Origin: Paracoccaceae bacterium
GTDB lineage: Bacteria; Pseudomonadota; Alphaproteobacteria; Rhodobacterales; Rhodobacteraceae
Length of the DNA stretch: 49,267 nucleotides
Assembly (NCBI GenBank): GCA_020630695.1
Contig: JAHDIS010000024.1
Span: forward strand, 1 to 49,267
Direction: 5' to 3'
The position numbers were made by a program, and so were the translations under genes. This document shows positions 41,898-49,267 of the stretch, one piece after another; position 1 is the first letter of the stretch; every line of letters begins with the position of its first letter. The notes under the pieces were generated by a model. The model searched no databases and was not told the DNA's origin. It worked only from the letters and a program-made list of their open reading frames with translations.

Positions 41898-42170
41898 TTA
41901 GCTTTGGAAAACTGAAGCGCGTTCCGGCTTTTTGGGCGCTTTTTTCTGGAGCTTTGGCTCGCTTTCCAGTGACCTTGCGAAATCTGTGATGACTTTGGAA
42001 ATCAGCATGGCATGGGCAACCTTTCTGGCATGGATTTCTCCGGCCAGCATGTAGGCTGTGTTCTCCATGGCCAGTGCCAATTCATCGAGAACTTGAACGG
42101 CACAATCTGTGGTGCTTTGTGTCGCCAACGCGCTGATGTCAGTTGTTTTCGTGATATCTGTTTGTTTCAT
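41898..42170 (-). CDS. Small hypothetical protein upstream of the XRE gene
   Basis: A 90-aa protein of unknown function. The N-terminal third is Thr/Ala-rich (TKTTDISALATQSTTDCAV), the middle is a helical segment (VLDELALAMENTAYMLAGEIHARKVAHAM), and the C-terminus is basic (KKAPKKPERA). GGAGA stands 9 bases before the ATG at 42170; a longer start at 42185 is possible. A strong hairpin lies 36 bases upstream. It is on the same strand as the XRE gene, with a 99-bp gap holding the palindrome. It could form a unit with the regulator, but no function can be assigned. Confidence 0.55.
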   Translation of the reverse strand: MKQTDITKTTDISALATQSTTDCAVQVLDELALAMENTAYMLAGEIHARKVAHAMLISKVITDFARSLESEPKLQKKAPKKPERASVFQS

Positions 42171-42205
42171 AACGAAATTCTCCATTGGGTCTGGCGAATG
42201 CCTTT

Positions 42206-42240
42206 GGTTTCAAAGGGTGTGGTCGCACCTTGCTGAAACC
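42206..42240. promoter_or_regulatory. Large hairpin upstream of the small gene
   Basis: The 314-bp gap 42171-42484 holds no recognised gene. A long inverted repeat (outer arms GGTTTCA / TGAAACC and inner AAGG-G-TG / CACCTT around TGGTCG) lies 36 bp upstream of the small gene's ATG. A separate small inverted repeat, GGTTCA-AATC-TGAACC, lies at 42298-42313. They may be RNA leader structures or protein-binding sites. Confidence 0.35.
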
Positions 42241-42484
42241 GTTGCCTTCACGGAAGATTCAAAAACATGACCTGCAGATGCTTATTTGAAACCGGTGGGT
42301 TCAAATCTGAACCTTTCCGCTTCTTTGGCACGCCAATGCCATGTTCCTATTGCCGTGCCGCTTGACCACGCGCTTGGGTCGGCTGCGTTCAGCGATGGCA
42401 TTGACCCAAAACCGGGAAGACGGGCATCATAGCAAAAACCAAACCAACAGCTGCGGTTCGCGGCCAATAGATCCGGGGTTTGCG

Positions 42485-42955
42485 ATGAAGAAAGCATTGT
42501 TTCTGACGCTGACACATGGCGTCTGTCTCGCCCTTGGCTTTGCCTTGGGGGTGTACCTGCTGCCGATCCTGACGGCCCCGGCCTCACCGGATGCCGAGAT
42601 GCTGGAGCAGAAAGCCCAAAGCGCGATGTATTCTGCAGAATTAACCCGCGATTTGCGGGGCAGTGATCTGCTTCATTGGGGTGAAGGCACAATCAGCCTG
42701 ACTGAAACCGAAATCGTGCACGAAGGCAAACTTGCTCCGGGCCCCGATTATAAGCTGTATCTGGTGCCGCAGTTTGTTGAGCATGAAGACGAATTTGAGC
42801 CGATCAAGGATCAGGCCCTGCAGGTCGGCGACATCAAAACCTTTGCGGGCTTTGTTCTCGACCTGCCCGAAGGGGTGGATCTGAGTCAGTACAACACGGT
42901 TGTTGTCTGGTGTGAGGCCTTTTCCGAATTCATCACGGCCGGTCAGTTTCGCTGA
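42485..42955 (+). CDS. DM13-domain protein
   Basis: A 156-aa protein with an N-terminal membrane helix (MKKALFLTLTHGVCLALGFALGVYLLPILTAP), probably anchoring it on the periplasmic side. The DM13 domain follows from about residue 48 to the end (DLRGSDLLHWGEGTISLTE, then GPDYKLYLVPQFVEH, VGDIKTFAGFVLDLPEGVDL, VVVWCEAFSEFITAGQF). DM13 domains are beta-rich and proposed to take part in electron transfer or redox sensing. The conserved Cys in VVWCEAF is present. The start at 42485 is chosen because the upstream frame has no family features; GGGG precedes it weakly. Confidence 0.8.
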   Translation: MKKALFLTLTHGVCLALGFALGVYLLPILTAPASPDAEMLEQKAQSAMYSAELTRDLRGSDLLHWGEGTISLTETEIVHEGKLAPGPDYKLYLVPQFVEHEDEFEPIKDQALQVGDIKTFAGFVLDLPEGVDLSQYNTVVVWCEAFSEFITAGQFR

Positions 42956-43048
42956 CGGTACCGCTGCCGCGAAGACCGATGTTGCCCGTCGTCCCGGGGG
43001 TCGGTGCTGCGCATGTTCGTCATATCTGATCGCTGCGCGATGCATTAG

Positions 43049-44566
<1,518 letters not shown>

Positions 44567-44571
44567 GGGAT

Positions 44572-45729
44572 ATGACCCCCGCCGCACGTGTACAGGCCGC
44601 CATCGAAGTGCTGGACCGGATCGGGGCAGGGGCTGCGGCTGAGCAGGCTCTTCTGAGCTGGTCCCGAGGCGCGCGCTATGCCGGTTCCAAGGACCGTCGT
44701 GCCGTTCGCGACCACGTGTTTGATGTGGTGCGCCGGTGGCGGTCCTGTGCCGAACTGGGTGGGGCCGAAACTGGCCGTGCGCGCATGATCGGGCTGCTGC
44801 GCTCGCAGGACGCGTACCTCGACGCAGTGTTTTCCGGACAGGGCCACGCACCCGCTCCGTTGACGCCGGACGAACGCGTCACGTCCGATCCGCCTCAGGG
44901 TTTTGCCGCGCTGGATTTACCGGATTGGTTGGGCCCCATTTTTGAGCAATCTCTGGGCGACCAAGCCAGCAATGTCGCCAGAACGCTGCAGGAACGCGCC
45001 CCGGTGTTTTTGCGGGTTAACGGTCTGAAATCCACGCGCGCATCAGCACAGCAGCAGTTGCGAGCCGAGGGCATTGAAACCACGCCTGTTGATGTCTCCC
45101 CGACAGCTTTGCGCGTCGATGTTGGCGCTCGCGCGGTTGCTCGATCGGCGGCTTATCTGAATGGTGTGGTTGAATTGCAGGACGCTGCCAGTCAGGCCGT
45201 TGTGGACGCTCTGCCGCTGAGGGCAGGAATGCGGGTTCTGGACTACTGTGCCGGGGGCGGTGGCAAAGCATTGGCCATGGCCGCGCGGCTTGGGGCAGGT
45301 CCGGTCGAGGCGCATGATATCGACCCTAAACGCATGACCGATTTGCCAGCGCGTGCGCAGCGCGCCGCAGCTGACGTTGTTCAGACGCGCATACCGTCCG
45401 GTGTTTACGATCTGGTTTTGGCAGATGCACCCTGCAGTGGCAGCGGTGCATGGCGTCGGGCACCGGAAGGCAAATGGCGACTAAGCGAGACCGGATTGAC
45501 ACAGCTGTGCGAAACGCAGGCGGGGATCTTGGATACCTGCGCTGGCCTCGTGGCACCGGGCGGCATTCTGGCTTATGCAACATGCTCCGTTCTGAACTGT
45601 GAAAATCAGGATCAAGCGACCGCGTTTGTCAAAAGGCACCCTGGTTGGAGCGTCAAATCTCAAAAGTCCTTTTTGCCAGGTGAGACAGGCGATGGGCTTT
45701 TCGTTGCTTTGATTGAGGCTCCGATATAA
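44572..45729 (+). CDS. rsmB: RsmB-type 16S rRNA (cytosine-5) methyltransferase
   Basis: A 385-aa SAM-dependent RNA methyltransferase of the RsmB/NOP2 family, which modifies 16S rRNA. The N-terminal NusB-like helical domain (about 1-140) precedes the SAM domain. It has motif I LDYCAGGGGKALAMAA, the Pro-Cys motif IV DLVLADAPCSGSGAWRRAP, and motif VI with the catalytic Cys in LAYATCSVLNCEN. Both cysteines expected of m5C enzymes are present. It has a short GGGAT-like ribosome site and lies just after guaB. Assignment to position 967 is by family, not verified. Confidence 0.88.
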   Translation: MTPAARVQAAIEVLDRIGAGAAAEQALLSWSRGARYAGSKDRRAVRDHVFDVVRRWRSCAELGGAETGRARMIGLLRSQDAYLDAVFSGQGHAPAPLTPDERVTSDPPQGFAALDLPDWLGPIFEQSLGDQASNVARTLQERAPVFLRVNGLKSTRASAQQQLRAEGIETTPVDVSPTALRVDVGARAVARSAAYLNGVVELQDAASQAVVDALPLRAGMRVLDYCAGGGGKALAMAARLGAGPVEAHDIDPKRMTDLPARAQRAAADVVQTRIPSGVYDLVLADAPCSGSGAWRRAPEGKWRLSETGLTQLCETQAGILDTCAGLVAPGGILAYATCSVLNCENQDQATAFVKRHPGWSVKSQKSFLPGETGDGLFVALIEAPI

Positions 45730-45758
45730 AAACAACCTTAAGATGAATATTGCGGCGG

Positions 45759-45773
45759 TTAACCCTGAGTTAA
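45759..45773 (+). promoter_or_regulatory. CtrA binding site upstream of cckA
   Basis: TTAA-CCCTGAG-TTAA is a perfect match to the alphaproteobacterial CtrA consensus TTAA-N7-TTAA. It lies about 67 bp upstream of the cckA start. CckA activates CtrA through ChpT in this clade, so the site suggests a feedback loop. A single copy of this motif can arise by chance. Confidence 0.6.
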
Positions 45774-45839
45774 TGGTCACCGGCTCCTATGTGGGCAGCA
45801 ATTCAGCGGGGTTATCGGCGTGCCGGCAGGAATCGGATC

Positions 45840-48128
45840 ATGAACGGGGGGGCAACATCCCGCTTGAGTGTTTTCTCCGGGCTGGTTTTTGCGGTTCTGG
45901 CAATCGGATGCGCGGCGTTGGCTTGGGTCGCGGTGCAGGGTGGTTATCAGTTCATTTTAATCGGTGCAGCCGCGACGTGCCTGACCATTTCTTTGGGTAT
46001 CCTGCTGGACAGTCTGCGCCAGACTGCGCGGCACAAACGGGCGGTCGCGATGGCGGAAACCGTTGTTGCGCATGATGCTGCCTATTGTTTTGTTTGCAAT
46101 GAAGATGGCTTGGTGCTGGCTGAAAACGCCGCTTCGAGAAAGGCCTTTGGCGGCGCAGTGGGTGGGCCTTTGTCCGATCGTCTGACCGGTTTGCTGGCCA
46201 ACCCCGAGGGCGTACTTTACCGCATTGCCCGGCGGGCTTTGGCAGAGGGCTATGCCTTTGAGGACATAACCAGTCACGCCGAGCGCGTTCAAATCCATTC
46301 TCAGCGATTGGCACCGGGATTGCTGTTGTGGCGTATGGAAAGCGATGCAACACGCGGTGAAAGCGTTGTTTCGCTGGAACAACCTTTGATGAGCATTGGA
46401 CGCAACGGTGCCATCCTCTATATGAACGCGGCGGCCAGAACGTTGTTGGGGCGACGGGCCAAGAACCTCAGCGAAGTGATCGAAGATCTGCCACTCAGAC
46501 CGGGGGGCATTCATCAATGCGACGCCGCTCAGGGCACGCGGGATGTTCTGGTTCAGTCTCGAGAGTCTTCGGTTGGCCGGTCGGAATTGACGCTTACGCC
46601 GATTATTGAGCCCGAGCGCTCTGTCAAAATGGAAACGGGCGAGGCGGGTACGTTTCAAACGCTGCCTGTGCCACTTCTGAGGGTTCGGGCGGATGGAACT
46701 ATTCTGGACGCTAACCGCGAAGCGCGCCGCCTGCTGGATCTTTCGTCTGAGGGAACCGCGCATATCGCCGACTATATGGAAGGTTTGGGGCGTGCGCTCA
46801 GCGATTGGTTGGGTGAGGCAGCCGAAGGCCGTGGCACAACACGATCCGAGTTCCTGCGCCTGACCCGCGCTGACCGTGAATTGTTTGTTCAGGTGACGCT
46901 CAAACGTGTGATCGAAGACGGGGAGCCGGTACTGATCGCGGTTCTGAACGATGCGACCGAACTCAAGACGCTTGAGGCACAATTTGTACAGAGCCAGAAG
47001 ATGCAGGCGATCGGTCAGCTGGCGGGCGGTGTGGCCCATGACTTCAACAACCTGCTGACGGCCATTTCAGGGCACTGCGATTTGCTGTTGCTGCGTCATG
47101 ATCAGGGCGATCCCGACTATGGCGACCTTGTGCAAATCAATCAGAACGCCAATCGGGCTGCGGCGTTGGTCGGGCAATTGCTGGCATTCTCGCGCAAACA
47201 GACCATGCGCCCGGAAATACTCGACCTGCGGGACACAATGGCCGATTTGACGCATCTTCTGAACAGGCTGGTGGGCGAGAAAGTTCAACTGAGCCTGAAT
47301 CACGATCCGATCCTGCCGCATATCCGGGGCGACCGCCGACAGCTAGAGCAGGTCATGATGAACCTCATCGTCAACGCCCGTGACGCAATGCCTGATGGCG
47401 GTGTGATCGAGGTGGAAACCGAACGGTTGGTTGTTCGTGAAAAGATGCTGCGCGATCGCGCGGTAGTCCCGCCTGGCACCTATGTCTCTGTCAGGATCAG
47501 CGATCAGGGATGCGGCATTCCCCCGGACAAGGTGCAAAAGGTCTTTGAGCCCTTTTTTACCACGAAGGGCACAACCGAAGGGACCGGTCTTGGGCTATCG
47601 ACAGTCTATGGCATCGTAAAGCAATCCGGCGGCTTTGTTTTTGTCGACAGCGTGGTCGGGCAGGGCACCTGTTTCACCTTGCTGTTTCCCGCCCATGATT
47701 TGCCAGCTGAACAAAAGCCCGCGGTGCCAAGCCAGGACGAGCCGCGCAAATTGCCGGAACGCGGTTCAGGCGTCGTCTTGCTGGTCGAAGACGAAGCGCC
47801 GGTGCGGGCTTTTGCGGCGCGCGCCTTGCGGCTGCGTGGCTACACGGTGATCGAAGCGGAAACCGCCGAGGACGCGTTGGATACTCTCGAAGATGAAACA
47901 CTGATGGTTGACGTTTTTGTCACGGATGTCGTGATGCCGGGCATGGATGGCCCGAGCTGGGTCCGCAAGGCCCGCAAAACGCGGCCGGATGTCCGGGTCG
48001 TCTTTGTGTCCGGTTATACCGAAGACGCCTTTGGCGAAGGGCACGAAGAGATTCCCAACTCTGTTTTCCTGCCCAAACCGTTTTCGCTGACGGAACTGAC
48101 CGAAACGGTGCATCAACAGGTTGCTTAA
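45840..48128 (+). CDS. cckA: Hybrid sensor histidine kinase CckA
   Basis: A 762-aa hybrid kinase at the top of the CckA-ChpT-CtrA phosphorelay, which controls cell-cycle or gene-transfer and motility genes in alphaproteobacteria. Two N-terminal membrane helices (about residues 8-27 and 32-52) precede PAS-like regions. The HisKA acceptor is H400 in GGVAHDFNNLLTAISGHCDLL. The ATPase domain has MMNLIVNARDAMPDGG, DQGCGIPPD and EGTGLGLSTVYGIVKQSGG. The receiver (VLLVEDEAPVRAF) carries phospho-acceptor D696 in VFVTDVVMPGMDG and FLPKPF. The start at 45840 has GCAGGAA upstream; the frame opens at 45789. Adjacency to recA is typical of Rhodobacterales. Confidence 0.93.
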   Translation: MNGGATSRLSVFSGLVFAVLAIGCAALAWVAVQGGYQFILIGAAATCLTISLGILLDSLRQTARHKRAVAMAETVVAHDAAYCFVCNEDGLVLAENAASRKAFGGAVGGPLSDRLTGLLANPEGVLYRIARRALAEGYAFEDITSHAERVQIHSQRLAPGLLLWRMESDATRGESVVSLEQPLMSIGRNGAILYMNAAARTLLGRRAKNLSEVIEDLPLRPGGIHQCDAAQGTRDVLVQSRESSVGRSELTLTPIIEPERSVKMETGEAGTFQTLPVPLLRVRADGTILDANREARRLLDLSSEGTAHIADYMEGLGRALSDWLGEAAEGRGTTRSEFLRLTRADRELFVQVTLKRVIEDGEPVLIAVLNDATELKTLEAQFVQSQKMQAIGQLAGGVAHDFNNLLTAISGHCDLLLLRHDQGDPDYGDLVQINQNANRAAALVGQLLAFSRKQTMRPEILDLRDTMADLTHLLNRLVGEKVQLSLNHDPILPHIRGDRRQLEQVMMNLIVNARDAMPDGGVIEVETERLVVREKMLRDRAVVPPGTYVSVRISDQGCGIPPDKVQKVFEPFFTTKGTTEGTGLGLSTVYGIVKQSGGFVFVDSVVGQGTCFTLLFPAHDLPAEQKPAVPSQDEPRKLPERGSGVVLLVEDEAPVRAFAARALRLRGYTVIEAETAEDALDTLEDETLMVDVFVTDVVMPGMDGPSWVRKARKTRPDVRVVFVSGYTEDAFGEGHEEIPNSVFLPKPFSLTELTETVHQQVA

Positions 48129-48149
48129 CGCTTGCTTAAGCGGCTCGAT

Positions 48150-48743
48150 TTAAAGTGCCCGTTCCCAGACTTCGAAATCCTCCGCGCATTTGCGGCGCAG
48201 TTTGGCTTCGGTCTGGGCTGACAGCTCCAGATCGCGGCGCGGGGATACGTTTTCGCGCGGCAGATCGATCTTCATCTGCAACCTGTCTTCGAGAAACCCC
48301 AGCAGTCCGATCTGGTTTTCGTATTTGTACAAATGCGAGACGGAGACGCCATTCGGGCGCGGCTCGATGAACTTGGCCTGACTGCCCACGTTGGCGTAGG
48401 GTGGCCTGTCGCCGGTCGCATATGCGTCACAAAATGCATCAAAGCTGATCCCGCGCGTCGAGGTTGGCTTTCCCTCCAGAAACCCGCGTTGCCGGTATCT
48501 GTACCAAGAGCCCAGCCAGCTGATCGGTTCGCGGATCACCGCGAGCAGTTCCATATCTTCGGCGCCCATCTTTTCCATCATGGGACGAAAGAATCTGTTG
48601 TAGCGGTAGACCGGGGCGTGTTTCAGCTCGGGCGGGTCATAAATCGTCATGGCCGCATGGGGGCCAAGCGCGGCTTCGTAGGCGGATGTTCCCGTCTTTG
48701 GCACCGCCAGAAACACCAGTCGCTGTTTCCAAAAAACCAACAT
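48150..48743 (-). CDS. Sulfotransferase-family protein
   Basis: A 197-aa protein with the PAPS-binding loop of sulfotransferases at the N-terminus (VFLAVPKTGTSAYEAALGPH) and the 3'-phosphate motif LLAVIREPISWLGSWYRYRQ. It has no signal peptide. The substrate is unknown, but it most likely sulfates a small molecule or carbohydrate. It lies between convergent cckA (22 bp) and divergent recA (177 bp). AGAGG stands upstream of the ATG. It is distinct from the larger sulfotransferase-like protein at 24707-25447. Confidence 0.8.
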   Translation of the reverse strand: MLVFWKQRLVFLAVPKTGTSAYEAALGPHAAMTIYDPPELKHAPVYRYNRFFRPMMEKMGAEDMELLAVIREPISWLGSWYRYRQRGFLEGKPTSTRGISFDAFCDAYATGDRPPYANVGSQAKFIEPRPNGVSVSHLYKYENQIGLLGFLEDRLQMKIDLPRENVSPRRDLELSAQTEAKLRRKCAEDFEVWERAL

Positions 48744-48854
48744 ATTCCAACCTCTTGCCGAGAAACCGTTTGCGTCAACCTTTGTTTAACCATCCCGCGC
48801 CAAGCTGCAAAAGGAAAGATTTATCTTGAAATGTTCTCCTTTTGGTCTCATAGA

Positions 48855-48869
48855 GAACAAGAGGCGAAC
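48855..48869 (+). promoter_or_regulatory. LexA (SOS) box upstream of recA
   Basis: GAAC-AAGAGGC-GAAC, which on the other strand reads GTTC-N7-GTTC, the LexA site of alphaproteobacteria. It lies 51 bp before the recA ATG, so recA should be repressed by LexA and induced by DNA damage. Confidence 0.8.
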
Positions 48870-48919
48870 AAATCCTGCAATGGACGCCCCCCGCGGGGTG
48901 TGGAATAAGGGCGAGGACA

Positions 48920-49267
48920 ATGGCAACGGCAGACCTTCTGACCATGGATAACAAGCGCGACGCAAACAAGCAAAAGGCGCTCGACAGCGCTCTGGCCCAG
49001 ATCGAACGGCAGTTCGGTAAAGGGTCCATTATGAAACTGGGCGGCGACAACGCCGTGCGGGATATCGAGGCGACCTCAACAGGGTCGCTCGGGCTTGATA
49101 TCGCCTTGGGCATCGGCGGTTTGCCCAAGGGTCGTATCATCGAGATTTACGGCCCGGAATCGTCGGGCAAGACGACGCTCACACTGCATTGTGTGGCGGA
49201 AGAACAGAAAAAAGGCGGTGTGTGCGCCTTTGTTGACGCGGAACACGCGCTTGACCCGCAATATGCG
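48920..49267 (+). CDS. recA: Recombinase RecA (5' part, cut by window end)
   Basis: The first 116 codons of RecA, the ATP-dependent strand-exchange protein and LexA co-protease. It begins [20 protein letters not shown]. The N-terminal helix is followed by [12 protein letters not shown] and [20 protein letters not shown], then the Walker A loop [15 protein letters not shown] and [12 protein letters not shown] at the edge. Start codon and ribosome site (GGGCGAGGA) are clear, and an SOS box lies upstream. The rest of the gene continues beyond the right edge. Confidence 0.97.
   Translation, partial: MATADLLTMDNKRDANKQKALDSALAQIERQFGKGSIMKLGGDNAVRDIEATSTGSLGLDIALGIGGLPKGRIIEIYGPESSGKTTLTLHCVAEEQKKGGVCAFVDAEHALDPQYA

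Noticed and set aside
48125-48139. Second TTAA-N7-TTAA, a possible CtrA site
   Set aside because: It overlaps the cckA stop codon between two convergent genes, where no promoter is expected, and is part of a palindrome.

Overview
The window looks like chromosomal DNA of a marine Roseobacter-group alphaproteobacterium (Rhodobacteraceae). The reasons are the GC-rich coding sequence, a CckA hybrid kinase directly upstream of recA, an alphaproteobacterial SOS box (GTTC-N7-GTTC) before recA, large TRAP-transporter genes, L-carnitine dehydrogenase and dimethylglycine/sarcosine-dehydrogenase-like enzymes, and small Roseobacter-type conserved proteins. I see no prophage, insertion sequence, CRISPR array, tRNA or rRNA. 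The species cannot be named from sequence reading alone.

Layout. 1-2.7 kb: a Rieske oxygenase of the quaternary-amine type, an XRE-family regulator with a palindromic candidate operator, and a small cold-shock-like protein. 2.7-7.5 kb: ilvN and ilvB (acetolactate synthase), split by an oppositely oriented soluble hybrid histidine kinase. ilvB is preceded by a leader peptide MIFPLVVIVGTRRMDR and a terminator, a classical branched-chain amino acid attenuator. 7.7-15.1 kb: a small CxxC protein, a Cache-domain sensor kinase with a LuxR-type response regulator, and a TakP-like TRAP transporter (binding protein, small permease, oversized large permease). 15.2-23.2 kb: housekeeping and small genes (bpt, RDD protein, DUF2852 protein, YbaK-type deacylase, quinone reductase-like protein, glnE, SGNH hydrolase, lipoprotein). 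23.3-32 kb: carnitine dehydrogenase-thioesterase fusion, a sulfotransferase-like protein, a glycosyltransferase, and two divergent FAD/GcvT-type dimethylglycine/sarcosine dehydrogenase paralogues. These flank a roughly 590-bp regulatory region with palindromes and a candidate small RNA. 32-40 kb: a membrane protein with a probable C-terminal frameshift, a CorC-type CBS protein, a degenerate metallophosphoesterase, xerD, a large hypothetical exported protein, a 49-aa membrane protein, aroK and aroB. 40-42.2 kb: an agmatinase-family enzyme, a second XRE regulator paralogous to the first, and a small protein. 42.5-49.3 kb: DM13 protein, guaB, rsmB, cckA (with a CtrA box upstream), a sulfotransferase and the 5' part of recA.

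How it fits together. The Rieske oxygenase, the carnitine dehydrogenase fusion and the two dehydrogenase paralogues fit stepwise conversion of carnitine and glycine betaine to dimethylglycine, sarcosine and glycine with C1 units passed to folate. The substrates are inferred. The Cache kinase and LuxR regulator probably control the adjacent TRAP genes. The most noteworthy non-coding observations are the ilv attenuator, the related palindromes in front of the two XRE paralogues, the candidate RNA and palindromes between the dehydrogenases, tandem palindromes before the DUF2852 gene, and a CtrA box before cckA. I did not find a clearly new defence or mobile system.
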